A stretch of DNA of 64,000 nucleotides from Sulfurospirillum sp. UBA4058 (GTDB taxonomy: Bacteria > Campylobacterota > Campylobacteria > Campylobacterales > Sulfurospirillaceae), in the NCBI GenBank assembly GCA_002382085.1, contig DFZK01000012.1, positions 124,001 through 188,000 of the forward strand. Reading direction: 5' to 3'. Of the stretch, positions 50,801-59,634 are shown one piece after another. Numbering within the stretch: the stretch's first letter is position 1; each line of letters opens with the position of its first letter. Below the pieces are notes generated by a model. It ran no database searches, was not told where the DNA came from, and worked only from the letters and a program-made list of their open reading frames with translations. A program made the position numbers and the translations under genes.

Positions 50801-51277
50801 TGCTGTTTCGATAAGAAAAAGATCACATCCACCATCAATGGCTCCTCGCGCCGCCTCTTTGTAGCCCTCGTACATCGCATCGTAACCGATGTGTCCTAAC
50901 GAGGGAAGCTTGGTTCCTGGACCAAATGCGGCGGCGGTAAAACGAGGTTTTTCAGACGTCGAAAAATCCGCACACGCCTCTTTGACGATGGAAACTCCCG
51001 CATGAGCTAGCTCGTACGTGCGTTCCCCAATGCCGTAATCCTCCAAAACCCACGGCAATGCGCCAAAGGTGTTGGTCTTGATGATGTCAGCACCCGCGAG
51101 TAAATAACCACGGTGAATTTTGGAGATCGCCTCTTTACATGTAACGTTCAAAAGCTCGTTACATCCCTCTTTGCCTTCCCAAAGTTCAGGCGCAATCTGC
51201 AAAGCTTGTATCTGTGTGCCCATAGCACCGTCGATGACTAAAATTTTTTCGTTGATGAGTTCTTGGAGTTCTAACAC
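47807..51277 (-). CDS. metH: Cobalamin-dependent methionine synthase
   Basis: An 1156-residue MetH transferring methyl from methyltetrahydrofolate via cobalamin to homocysteine. Four modules in order: homocysteine domain (1-310; zinc cysteines in FNCG and GGCCGTTP), folate domain (about 330-590; NVEDG-like NSVNLEDG, SNISFGL), cobalamin domain (about 640-870; DVHDVGKN supplies the histidine ligand, SGLLVKST), and the SAM-dependent reactivation domain (about 900-1156; RYHGCRYSFGYPACP). It is slightly shorter than E. coli MetH (1227). No cobalamin riboswitch is visible in the 145 bp upstream. Confidence 0.97.
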   Translation of the reverse strand: MLELQELINEKILVIDGAMGTQIQALQIAPELWEGKEGCNELLNVTCKEAISKIHRGYLLAGADIIKTNTFGALPWVLEDYGIGERTYELAHAGVSIVKEACADFSTSEKPRFTAAAFGPGTKLPSLGHIGYDAMYEGYKEAARGAIDGGCDLFLIETAQDPLQIKAALHAISDAQNALHVKLPIMVSVTIELSGSMLIGTDATTIAAILEPFDIMSLGFNCGTGPEQVEKHVKTLSSVWSKPISVHANAGLPQNRGGYTFYPMGPREFAELQEKFTDIAGVAILGGCCGTTPQHILELSKRVEGKKPLVPKGSMPRSIASLFETRALKQDPAPFLIGERSNATGSKAFRELLLAEDYDGTLSVAQQQVRSGAHGIDVSVGFAGRDEIKDTKAVLGRYVQKILLPLMPDTTQLPALECALKLIGGKPIINSVNLEDGIEKFDKVCSLAKRFGAALVCLSIDEKGMAKTQAQKVAIAERIYQLATTKHGIHPEDLVFDLLTFTVGSGDAEYHTAAIETIEAIREFHALHPEVGFVLGVSNISFGLAKHAREYLNSVFLHHCVEAGLSMAIVNVKNTLPMHKISDIDKKVCEDLLFNHREEGDPLFKFIAHFEGVVENKDESDAAYLAMSTQEKISTLLIDGDKERMLGLLPTAKDELSAELIVNEILIDAMKVVGELFGSGKMQLPFVLQSAEVMKASVDYLQPFLPKTEKNTTTTLIIGTVKGDVHDVGKNLVDIILSNNGFKVINIGIKADLEQFLEALKEHNADAIGMSGLLVKSTNVMKENLEAMQKMGIKIPVILGGAALTDNFVEEFCRPIYDGPIYYCKDAFEGITAMSRIEAKNYDTSFSRVVLENSVNRATKEAKPMPPFHELKMPSRDIKIPTPPFWGRRVLKTDVKELAYSWINHKILFAQRWGYSGKGQSKEEKQKQLDEVLYPTYERVKADIERLGLFEPTLIYGYFPARSHENNLYLFDESEGYFSEEQVCRESIEAVKERAIKVFDFPRQNRVPYRSLSDFISPSRHDVLALTCVSAGAKFSAYEKELYDAGNFTEYFFVHGLGVELAEALAEIVHKQIRLDLGIAEHEGHSLRDVQMKRYHGCRYSFGYPACPALEDTKVIFDLLKPEEFGIELSETFQIHPEQSTTAIVMHHKEALYFNV
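50731..50746. repeat. Dispersed palindrome GCTTTACATGTAAAGC
   Basis: A 16-bp perfect palindrome around the core, in metH, read as A-L-H-V-K; same 16-mer as at 43537-43552. Confidence 0.9.
51135..51144. repeat. Dispersed palindrome TTACATGTAA
   Basis: Exact core in metH, read as V-T-C-K. Confidence 0.88.
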
Positions 51278-51422
51278 GCTTCTGTTTCCTCGCGATAAAT
51301 ATCAATCTATCATAGCAAATCTCCTCTAACGTCCGCCTAAAAAGATTGTGCCGTGTAATAAAACGGTAGCCGTTTGAAGTTACAATAAACGTCGATTTTG
51401 CTTTCCAAAGGATAGGTTTTCC

Positions 51423-53306
51423 GTGCGATTTAAAACGAAAATTATGCTCGTCGTCTCGTTACTCATAGCAATATGTCTCTTCTCTTTCGGACTTTTTAGT
51501 TACCAAGACACCCAAAAAAACAGTATTCGCCAGATCACGTCAAGCCTTCGCTCTACGGCACGTTCTTTTACCGACTATATCGATCTTCTGATCGCTACGA
51601 AACAAAACGACGTCGAAAGCTCCGCGCGTTTTTTTCACGACATCGATCTGGTGAGCTATCATCAAATGGTGCAAAAACTGCAAGAAACGACTAAAACCGT
51701 AGGCGCGCTCGACACCTACGTCGGCTTTGAAAACGGCGATATGATTTGGGGAAGCGAAAAACAACGTCCGCAAGGTTACGACCCTCGAAAACGCCCGTGG
51801 TATCTCCACGTTAAACAGACGCAAAAAACCGCCATCAGCGATGTTTACCGCGGAGCAACCGATACGCGGCTGATGGTCACCGTGATGAGTCCGATTTTTG
51901 ACGATACGAAAAAATTCGTCGGCGTTATCGGTGCGGATATTTTACTCGAAAGCCTCACGCGTGCGCTTGCGCATATCGACTTTGAAGGCGGTTACGGCAT
52001 TTTACAAGATACCAAAGGCATTATTGCCGCGCATCCGAATCCCAAACATATAGGCGTCTCTCTTGAAAGTATCGCGCCTTCGTTGAGTACGCAACTCGGA
52101 ACGCAAAAAGAGGGTATCGCCGATTATACGTTTGAGGGCAAAGAGAAGCTATACGCATACGCAACATCCGAAAAAAGCGGCTGGCGTATCGGCATCGCTT
52201 ACGATAAAGCCAACTCTTATGCCTTTTTAAATGAACAAGTCCAAAAGCTTCTCATCATCGCGACGCTGATGCTGTGTGCCTCTCTCGTCGTTATCGTACT
52301 AACGACTCAAGTATTGTTACGACCTTTAAGCAGATTGGGGACGATTGCCGCGACCCTTTCAAGCAACGACGCGGATTTGCGTCAACGATTGGAAGTGAAA
52401 GGAAAAGACGAATTTGCGGAGGTGACGATACACATCAATACGTTTATCGAAAAGCTACACGACATCGTCACGACGTCCAAATCCATCAGCCATGAAAACG
52501 CTTCGATTTCTCAGGAACTCTCACGTACCGCACAAGCCGTTTTGCACAACGTCGCCGTCGAATCGTCGATTATTGCTCAAACGAAACACGAAGGAGAAGA
52601 TATTTCACGTACATTGGAAAACTCCGTCGATTTAGCACAAGAGTCGAAAAAGAAACTGACGCAAACGCAACACGACATTCAAGACGTGAAACTCCATGTC
52701 GAACAACTCGAAGAGACGATGAAAACGACCGTCGAAAAAGAGTACTATTTGGCGCAAAAGCTTGAAGCCGTCAGTAAAAACGCCCATGAGATCAAAGACG
52801 TGTTGATTATCATCAAAGATATAGCCGACCAAACCAATCTTTTAGCCCTCAACGCCGCCATCGAAGCCGCACGTGCCGGCGAACACGGACGCGGTTTTGC
52901 CGTCGTTGCCGATGAAGTACGTAAACTCGCCGAACGTACCCAAAAAAGCCTCGTCGAAATCGACGCGACGATCAACGTCGTCGTTCAATCGATCTTGGAC
53001 GCTAACGGCGATATTGCATCCAATACGCAAGAAGTCCACCGTTTAGCGCAAGTTTCCCAAAAGCTGCAAGGCGGCATGGGCTATATCGATACGGTTATTG
53101 CCGAAACGATCGATCATACCAAAGAGGCGGTCGGTCGCTTTATCGACAATGCCCAAAAAGTTAAGAAAATGGTTGAAGAGATCGATAAGATCAATACGCT
53201 CTCGCACGAAAACGTACAAAGTATCACAAACGTCTCTCAGGCTTCCGAACACCTTCACGGGATGACCGAAAGCCTCAAAAACGAACTGGGGAAATTTCAA
53301 AGTTAA
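51423..53306 (+). CDS. Methyl-accepting chemotaxis protein with dCache-type sensor
   Basis: A 627-residue chemoreceptor: membrane helix (about 8-28), a roughly 245-residue periplasmic double-Cache sensor (YVGFENGDMIWG, YDPRKRPWY, SPIFDDTKKFVGVIGADI), second helix (about 275-295), HAMP, and the cytoplasmic coiled coil with hairpin tip NLLALNAAIEAARAGEHGRGFAVVADEVRKLAERT. dCache_1 sensors bind small organic molecules such as amino acids. GTG start at 51423 with AAAGGATAGG upstream. No C-terminal CheR-tethering pentapeptide is visible. It ends 15 bp from the convergent soluble chemoreceptor. Confidence 0.95.
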   Translation: MRFKTKIMLVVSLLIAICLFSFGLFSYQDTQKNSIRQITSSLRSTARSFTDYIDLLIATKQNDVESSARFFHDIDLVSYHQMVQKLQETTKTVGALDTYVGFENGDMIWGSEKQRPQGYDPRKRPWYLHVKQTQKTAISDVYRGATDTRLMVTVMSPIFDDTKKFVGVIGADILLESLTRALAHIDFEGGYGILQDTKGIIAAHPNPKHIGVSLESIAPSLSTQLGTQKEGIADYTFEGKEKLYAYATSEKSGWRIGIAYDKANSYAFLNEQVQKLLIIATLMLCASLVVIVLTTQVLLRPLSRLGTIAATLSSNDADLRQRLEVKGKDEFAEVTIHINTFIEKLHDIVTTSKSISHENASISQELSRTAQAVLHNVAVESSIIAQTKHEGEDISRTLENSVDLAQESKKKLTQTQHDIQDVKLHVEQLEETMKTTVEKEYYLAQKLEAVSKNAHEIKDVLIIIKDIADQTNLLALNAAIEAARAGEHGRGFAVVADEVRKLAERTQKSLVEIDATINVVVQSILDANGDIASNTQEVHRLAQVSQKLQGGMGYIDTVIAETIDHTKEAVGRFIDNAQKVKKMVEEIDKINTLSHENVQSITNVSQASEHLHGMTESLKNELGKFQS

Positions 53307-53321
53307 ACGACGTCTGAGTCC

Positions 53322-54506
53322 TTAATGAAAATGGGTATTTTCCGCGGTATTGAGCTCTTGCGAAACGTTGACGATCACTTGAAGCTTTTGAATAATCTCG
53401 TTCATCGCTTTGCTCTCTTCTTGCGCGGCAACGCTGATGCGCTCGACTTCGGCTTGCGTTTTAATAATCTCGTCCGCCGTTTTTTGCAATGCCGGAACGA
53501 TCTGATCGACCACTTTTTGCACGTCCATAATAAAAACGCGAATGTTGTCGGTCGATTTGTTGCTTTGATCGGAGAGTTTGCGTACTTCGCTCGCAACGAC
53601 CGCAAAACCGCGTCCGTGATCGCCCGCACGTGCGGCTTCGATGGTGGCGTTAAGGGCTAAAAGGTTGGTTTCGCTCGCGATGTATTTGATCGCGGTGGTA
53701 ATCGTACCGATTTGTTCGACCGCCGAGCTCAGATCTTGCGCCATGCCGTTCGTGACTTGCACGTTTTTCACTTCGGCCGCGAGCTTATCGTTGACGACGA
53801 CGATCGTATTGGCGGTATCTTCGATCGACTGGGACGCACTTTGAATAATGCCCGAAATCTCTTTGGTTTGCTCCGCCAATTTCTGTGAAATATCCCGTGC
53901 CCCTTTAAGGGCCTTATCGTTATTGATCGCCGTAACGACTTGCGCTAAAGCACTCACGCTCTCCGCCGTTGCCGAACGCGGAGGACTCGGAATTACGACG
54001 ACGTTCGGTTGAAGGTAGTGTTGGTATTTACTGTAAAGTGCTTTTCCGCTTGAGACGTAGCCGTCCGTTCCGATAATATAACGCGCCTGACTTAACGCCT
54101 CTTTCGTCTCGCTCTCCGTGCACTCATCAAAAGCGACGATGCGATACGTAACGTGATCGAGTTTGTAGAATTTTAAAAATTTCAGTAAAACGTTCGCTCC
54201 GGAGGTGCTGTTATTGAAAATCACGACCTCTTCGCCCGCTTGAATACGACTGACCGCAACGAAAAAATCGGTCGGAGGAACAAACTCAACCGCCACGACG
54301 ATCTCTTTGCCGTATTTTTGAACCATTTCGTCGTAACGGTTGGTAAAGCAGACCACTAGATCGAATTGTTTAACGTCGAAACTTTGATAGTTACTTAACG
54401 TAGCTTTTTGATAAACCGCCGTCGTCGATAACGTCGCATCGACCAAAGACACCAACTCTTGCGTCGTCGCCTCGTTTGCCCCGATTAAGAGAAGATTAAC
54501 GCTCAT
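53322..54506 (-). CDS. Soluble chemoreceptor with N-terminal PrpR_N-like sensor
   Basis: About 394 residues without any membrane helix. The C-terminal half is a chemoreceptor signalling domain (NLLALNATIEAARAGDHGRGFAVVASEVRKLSDQS), only one short helical pair, so a small cytoplasmic receptor. The N-terminal about 190 residues form an alternating alpha/beta domain (VNLLLIGANEATTQEL, FDLVVCF, VVIFNNSTSGANVLLKFLKFYKLDHVTYRIVAFDE, ARYIIGTDGYVSSGKAL) that recalls the PrpR N-terminal sensor of propionate regulators; the match is by eye. Start ATG 54506 has AAAAGGA upstream, better than ATG 54521. Confidence 0.88.
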   Translation of the reverse strand: MSVNLLLIGANEATTQELVSLVDATLSTTAVYQKATLSNYQSFDVKQFDLVVCFTNRYDEMVQKYGKEIVVAVEFVPPTDFFVAVSRIQAGEEVVIFNNSTSGANVLLKFLKFYKLDHVTYRIVAFDECTESETKEALSQARYIIGTDGYVSSGKALYSKYQHYLQPNVVVIPSPPRSATAESVSALAQVVTAINNDKALKGARDISQKLAEQTKEISGIIQSASQSIEDTANTIVVVNDKLAAEVKNVQVTNGMAQDLSSAVEQIGTITTAIKYIASETNLLALNATIEAARAGDHGRGFAVVASEVRKLSDQSNKSTDNIRVFIMDVQKVVDQIVPALQKTADEIIKTQAEVERISVAAQEESKAMNEIIQKLQVIVNVSQELNTAENTHFH

Positions 54507-54668
54507 ATCCGTCCTTTTCATCTCAGAATATTCACTCTAACGTTACTAAAAACAGAAAAACACTTCATTATAAGTCAACCGATGGGATATAAATAGGACG
54601 AAAATTGATCAAACGATCAATCAAAATCAAGGTATAATCATTCCTAATCTCTTTTTAAAGGCTATAGT

Positions 54669-55289
54669 ATGTTTGAGATTCAAAACTACGTCGGTTTTAT
54701 CGGTGCGATTATCGTCTTTCAATTGATTCCGGGAGCAGGAACGATTGCTATCTTAAACGCGACCGCACGCAACGGCATTTCTGCCGGACTCGGAGCGGTT
54801 TTTGGAACCTTACTCGGCGATTTTGTTTTTATGGTAGCCGCTTTAGCCGGACTTGCGGCAGTGATGCAACAAAACCCGTTTTTATTCGAATGCCTTCAAT
54901 ACTTCGGTGCTTTTTACTTATGTTGGCTCGGCGTTGGACTCATTCGCACGAAAATAACGCCGGAAGCGGCCCATCAAGAGCCGAAAAAATCTGCTACGGT
55001 TTATTTAAAGCAAGCTTTTTTCGTCAGCATTACCAACCCGAAAGTCATGCTCTTTTTTGTCGCTTTTTTTCCGCTCTTTCTTAAAGCGGACGCTTCACAT
55101 GTCACCTTGATCGCGATGATGGTACACGTCAGCGTCATGAGTTTGATCTATCAAACGCTTTTGGTTCTTTTGGGCAATGCATTGGCACTTCGGCTCAAAG
55201 CTTTTCCTTTTGCGCGAACTTTGGCGACCAAACTCGCCGGTTTTGCGCTCATCGCATTTGGCGTTAAACTTGCCGTCAATAACCGTTAA
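54669..55289 (+). CDS. LysE/RhtB-family amino acid exporter
   Basis: A 206-residue, six-helix translocator with the family N-terminus (IIVFQLIPGAGTIAILNATARNGISAGLGAVFGTLLGDF) and ITNPKVMLFFVAFFP in the middle. Members export amino acids such as lysine, threonine or homoserine. The gene is preceded by AAAGG and followed after about 11 bp by another exporter gene of the DMT superfamily. Confidence 0.92.
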   Translation: MFEIQNYVGFIGAIIVFQLIPGAGTIAILNATARNGISAGLGAVFGTLLGDFVFMVAALAGLAAVMQQNPFLFECLQYFGAFYLCWLGVGLIRTKITPEAAHQEPKKSATVYLKQAFFVSITNPKVMLFFVAFFPLFLKADASHVTLIAMMVHVSVMSLIYQTLLVLLGNALALRLKAFPFARTLATKLAGFALIAFGVKLAVNNR

Positions 55290-55300
55290 GCGTTTGATTG

Positions 55301-56173
55301 ATGCCGCTTAAAGAAAGCCTTTTAGCACTCAGCGTGGTTGTTATTTGGGGTGTGAATTTTGTGGTTATTCAAGTCGCCCTGCACGAAATTCCTCCTTTAT
55401 TGCTAACCTTTTTACGCTTTTTTTGCGTTGCTTTTCCATGGGTGTTTTTCTTTAAGAAGCCTAAAAACACTTCGTGGAAACTGCTTTTATCTTATGCGTT
55501 GAGTATGTTTGTACTGGACTTTGCTTTTTTATTTTCGGGTATGTATGTCGGCGTCAGCTCGGGAATCGCTTCCCTCGCCCTTCAAACGCAAGTCTTTTTT
55601 ACCGCGGCTTTGGCGGTTATGTTTTTCAAAGAAAAGATGACGCCCGCAAAACAAATAGGAGCTCTCATCGCTTTTTGCGGTATCGTGTTCGTCGGATTTC
55701 ATACCGGAGGCGACGTTAACCTTTTAGGGCTTTTTCTCGTCGAATGTGCCGCTTTGTCGTGGGCATTCGGCAACCTCGTCTCCAAAAAAATCGGTCACGT
55801 CGATATGCTCAGTCTGGTGGTATGGGGAAGTTTTCTTTCGCTTCCGTTTTTAGGAGTTCTGGCATATTGCTTTGAGTCGCATCTGTGGACGATCGAAACG
55901 GTAAAACACCTCTCGATCAAAAGTATCGCAGCCCTTGCCTATCTTGCCTATCCGGTTACGTTTTTCGGCTTTGGGATTTGGAGTTGGCTCTTGAGTCGCT
56001 ATCCCGCCACGACCGTTGCCCCGTTCACGCTCTTAGTTCCCGTCGTCGGATTTACCGCCTCGGCACTGCTCGTTCACGAGGCACTTCCCGCTTGGAAACT
56101 TTTTGCCGCCTTACTCATCGTTACGGGACTTATCGTCAATCTTTACGCCGATCGATGGTTGGTACGCAAATAA
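55301..56173 (+). CDS. EamA/DMT-family transporter
   Basis: About 290 residues, ten helices in two EamA repeats (LLALSVVVIWGVNFVVIQVAL; VECAALSWAFGNLVSKKIG). Such proteins (YdcZ/RhaT/EamA group) export metabolites including cysteine pathway intermediates and amino acids. The ATG at 55301 is preceded by a TTG in frame. Paired with the LysE gene it suggests an amino acid efflux unit. It ends 6 bp from the convergent OpgB-like gene. Confidence 0.9.
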   Translation: MPLKESLLALSVVVIWGVNFVVIQVALHEIPPLLLTFLRFFCVAFPWVFFFKKPKNTSWKLLLSYALSMFVLDFAFLFSGMYVGVSSGIASLALQTQVFFTAALAVMFFKEKMTPAKQIGALIAFCGIVFVGFHTGGDVNLLGLFLVECAALSWAFGNLVSKKIGHVDMLSLVVWGSFLSLPFLGVLAYCFESHLWTIETVKHLSIKSIAALAYLAYPVTFFGFGIWSWLLSRYPATTVAPFTLLVPVVGFTASALLVHEALPAWKLFAALLIVTGLIVNLYADRWLVRK

Positions 56174-56179
56174 GTTTGT

Positions 56180-58114
56180 CTATTTTTCTTTAATCTGCTC
56201 CAACCGTTCCCGTCTTGGATTCGCTTGCGGTTCTCCCGAGGAAATGTCAAGCATCTTTTGCAAAGTCTCTAAAGGTATCGTCGTATCGTTTTTCAGCGTA
56301 TCGACGACTATGTCGCCGCCGAGTTTTCCAAGGGCATAACACTGCTTACCCTTAATGCTCTGATTGGCATCGCTTAACGCAGCGATACGTGAGCACTGAT
56401 CGATCCAAACAAAAAGATCGTTGTCTTGAAATTCCTGCAAATATTTAAACAATTTCATCGTTTCAAAAAATTTGATTTTGACTTCAAAGAACGGACTCAC
56501 TTCAAGGGCTTCGTTCAAGCGTAGTAAAACGGGATATTTATAAGTGCTTTTTCCTATTTTCAAAGCTCGCGTCGTACTTCCGAGCACAAGGTCTTCTTCA
56601 ATTTTCGGGAATTCCCAAAAGCGACCGATCTCATGCGACCATGCACTTAAAACCGAATCAAAGCTATCGAAAGAGTCTTCTAAAGAGGGTTCGTCGCTTA
56701 AGAGGTTTCGAGAAAGCCCTAAATGTGCGTCATAGCCCAAAAACGGCAAAATCGTCGCACCGATATCAAGGGTTGATCCTACTTTATCAATCTTTTTAGG
56801 CTCCGTGATACGAGGGTCTAAAATAACGAATTGATCGCGACGCGTACCTTTCATCAAATCGTCGATTGCCATATTGTGCATCGCAAGGTGGTCTGAACCG
56901 ATGACGATCACGGTATTTTTTCCGTAGGGCGATTCTTGAATGCGCGTGATAAACCGTGCAATCAACTCATCGGAACACGTGACCGCATTGAGCATCGAAT
57001 TGCTTCCGTCTTTGTAACGTTGCGCTTCACAACTTTTCGAGACATGCCCGTAAGGATGGTGCGTATCCATCGTCGAAAGAAACATCGCAAATTTTTGCTT
57101 GGACTTGGAAAACTTTTTAAAATCGTTCAATGCGATGTCAAACAACGTATCATCATACAATCCCCACGGTGTTTGGTAACTTTGCGTTTTTAAAAACGGT
57201 TTTAACTCTTTATCGCCTTTGACGTCTTCAAAACGGTGCGTTCGATAGAGTTTATCCACACCCGCAAATTCCAACGGCGATCCGCTTCGATAAATCAGTT
57301 TGTACCCCTCTTTATGCAACATATCGCTTAAACACGTCGCACCCGAATAAAACGAACTCATTTTCGACATTGAGTTGCCCTGCGGCGAATAGATATTCGT
57401 ACTCGGCGTTACCAAAGGGATACCGCAAAGTACGGACGTCATCCCCGCAATCGTCCAACTTGTTCCGTGCGCTTGCTCGATTTGGCTAAAGACCAAGCCT
57501 TTGTCGCGTAACGGGCGAAGCTTTGTGACCAAATTCGGGAAAATCGTTTCGTCAAAATAGGTCTCTTCAAAGCTTTCCGCAAAAATATAAACCAAATTGG
57601 GGTGCTCTTCACTCGACGCTATCAAGCTCGGTTCTCGATAATAATCGCTAAAGCGGTAAACCATACTTAGAGGATTTTCCACGCCGACGCTTTTCAAAAA
57701 GGTTTCGGCCAAGAAGCGACTGCTGGGATGAATTGCAAACGCTAAGAGGAGCGCACAAACGGATACGACGCGTTTAACGCGCGCAAAACGTTGCGTAGAC
57801 TCTTTTTGCAACGCTTTGTAATAGACGATGCATAAAACCAAACTGCTCATAAACAAGATGACGCCGACACCCATGATTAAATAATAATCAGCATAGCCCG
57901 AGCCGTCCAAACCGTAGCGAAGATGAAATAAAACGGCGTCGTTAATCCCCTCGCCCGTGAAATAATTCGATACGATATAAAATGTGGTCAGCACTAAATA
58001 ACAAAAGATACTCAGCGTTGAGAAAAAAGCATGCAAAGGTTTATAGACCTTATGTCTTGCCGTAAACAACGAGAGAAAAAACAGTACGATCGATAGCCCC
58101 AATATCGCATTCAT
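56180..58114 (-). CDS. Phosphoglycerol transferase-like protein (OpgB/MdoB, LTA-synthase superfamily)
   Basis: A 644-residue protein: three or four N-terminal helices (about 1-145), then a periplasmic sulfatase-fold domain. Metal ligands and nucleophile are recognisable: Glu in IFAESFEETYF, the Thr-containing IEQAHGTSWTIAGM with CGIPL, DTHHPYGH, and GSDHLAMHN. IEQ...GTxWTIAGM...CGIPL is the signature I know from OpgB, which adds phosphoglycerol to periplasmic glucans. Glycan and donor here are inferred. A C-terminal region of about 150 residues beyond the sulfatase core is of unknown role. Confidence 0.85.
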   Translation of the reverse strand: MNAILGLSIVLFFLSLFTARHKVYKPLHAFFSTLSIFCYLVLTTFYIVSNYFTGEGINDAVLFHLRYGLDGSGYADYYLIMGVGVILFMSSLVLCIVYYKALQKESTQRFARVKRVVSVCALLLAFAIHPSSRFLAETFLKSVGVENPLSMVYRFSDYYREPSLIASSEEHPNLVYIFAESFEETYFDETIFPNLVTKLRPLRDKGLVFSQIEQAHGTSWTIAGMTSVLCGIPLVTPSTNIYSPQGNSMSKMSSFYSGATCLSDMLHKEGYKLIYRSGSPLEFAGVDKLYRTHRFEDVKGDKELKPFLKTQSYQTPWGLYDDTLFDIALNDFKKFSKSKQKFAMFLSTMDTHHPYGHVSKSCEAQRYKDGSNSMLNAVTCSDELIARFITRIQESPYGKNTVIVIGSDHLAMHNMAIDDLMKGTRRDQFVILDPRITEPKKIDKVGSTLDIGATILPFLGYDAHLGLSRNLLSDEPSLEDSFDSFDSVLSAWSHEIGRFWEFPKIEEDLVLGSTTRALKIGKSTYKYPVLLRLNEALEVSPFFEVKIKFFETMKLFKYLQEFQDNDLFVWIDQCSRIAALSDANQSIKGKQCYALGKLGGDIVVDTLKNDTTIPLETLQKMLDISSGEPQANPRRERLEQIKEK

Positions 58115-58305
58115 TCGGTTACATGTGCCCCTTTTTTTAAAAGCGCATTATATCTTTTTCCGTTTTGTTTTAATAGCATTATGCCGTATGAAAAAATTCT
58201 AAGTCTCGTTTTAGCTAACTGATTAAAAATTAATCATTTTTATGCATAGATTAAAAACCGCTAAGTGATACAATTTCATCAGTTCAACACTACTAGGAGG
58301 AATCA

Positions 58306-59622
58306 ATGAGAAGTAAACTACTTGCTCTTGCAACGATGTTGCCGTTATCGACATTGTGGGCGGCAGAAGAAGCGGCAGCCGAAGCGGCTGAAGCAGCACC
58401 GACTTTAGACGTCGGTAATACGGCATGGGTCTTAACGGCGACGGCGCTCGTTATGTTTATGACCCCTGCGGGTTTGGCACTTTTTTACGGCGGCATGGCA
58501 CGCTCTAAAAACTTGCTTAACACGATTGCAATGAGCGTTATGGGCTATATCGTCGCCTCTATCGTTTGGGTCGTTTGCGGGTATACCTTAGCTTTCGGTA
58601 CGGACATCAGCGGCGTCATCGGTTTTGATAGCTTCTTTTTAAGCGGTATTAAGGTAACCGATCTTTGGGCAACCGGAAATATTCCCGTACTTCTTTTTGC
58701 GGCATTCCAAATGACGTTTGCGGGCATCACCGTAGCACTTGCCAGCGGTGCGGTCATCGAGCGACTTAAGTTTTCTACGTGGATCGTGTTTGCGGCACTG
58801 TGGATCATTGCATGCTACGCACCGATTGCACACTGGGTATGGGGCGGCGGCTTTTTATCGGCTGACGGCGTCTTAGACTTTGCCGGCGGTACGGTTGTTC
58901 ATATCAATGCGGGTGTTGCGGGTCTTGTGATGGCTTTAATGCTCGGCAAACGAAGCGACTACGGCAAAGCGATGTTCCCTTCTTCCGTTACGCTAACGGT
59001 CTTGGGTGCAAGTATGCTATGGTTCGGATGGTTCGGATTTAACGCCGGTAGCGAACTCGGAGCGGACGGTATTGCGGCAAGTGCTTTCTTAGTCACCAAT
59101 ACGGCGGCTGCGGTTGCGGCATTTTCATGGATGTTGGTTGAATACGTTACGTACAAAAAATTCACGCTTTTGGGCATCGCTTCGGGTATCGTTGCGGGTC
59201 TTGTAGCGATTACTCCGGCAGCAGGTTTTGTCGATACGGCGGGTGCTTTAGTGATCGGCGTCGTTGCGGGTATCGTAGCGTTTTACGGTGTTAACGGACT
59301 TAAAAAAGCTCTTAAATACGACGATTCGCTCGATGCATTCGGTATCCACGGTGTTGCGGGTATCTGGGGTGCGATTGCGACCGGTATTTTTGCCAACCCT
59401 GAAGTCAACGAATTAGGAACCGGTTTACTTTACGGTAACGCAGGTCAAGTGCTCGTACAAGTCGAAGGCGTTGTCGTCACTATCATCTATACGGCGATCG
59501 TAACGGCGGTAGTCTTTAAAATCGCTTCGATCCTCACGGGCGGTGCAAGAGTCAGTGCCGAAGCCGAATCTCAAGGTTTAGATGAAGTCGAACACGGCGA
59601 AAAAGCTTTTAACTTAAGATAA
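58306..59622 (+). CDS. amt: Ammonium transporter
   Basis: A 438-residue Amt with a cleaved signal peptide (to about residue 20), an Ala/Glu-rich linker and eleven helices. The twin pore histidines are in VVHINAGVAG and FGIHGVAGIWG; the phenylalanine gate and external Trp site are in keeping. RBS AGGAGG precedes the ATG. It is followed 12 bp on by glnK, the regulator that blocks its pore. Confidence 0.97.
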   Translation: MRSKLLALATMLPLSTLWAAEEAAAEAAEAAPTLDVGNTAWVLTATALVMFMTPAGLALFYGGMARSKNLLNTIAMSVMGYIVASIVWVVCGYTLAFGTDISGVIGFDSFFLSGIKVTDLWATGNIPVLLFAAFQMTFAGITVALASGAVIERLKFSTWIVFAALWIIACYAPIAHWVWGGGFLSADGVLDFAGGTVVHINAGVAGLVMALMLGKRSDYGKAMFPSSVTLTVLGASMLWFGWFGFNAGSELGADGIAASAFLVTNTAAAVAAFSWMLVEYVTYKKFTLLGIASGIVAGLVAITPAAGFVDTAGALVIGVVAGIVAFYGVNGLKKALKYDDSLDAFGIHGVAGIWGAIATGIFANPEVNELGTGLLYGNAGQVLVQVEGVVVTIIYTAIVTAVVFKIASILTGGARVSAEAESQGLDEVEHGEKAFNLR

Positions 59623-59634
59623 GAAGGACTGAAG

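Noticed and set aside
51278..51422. Cobalamin riboswitch upstream of metH
   Set aside because: Looked for the B12-box and long structured leader; the 145-bp gap is too short and shows neither.
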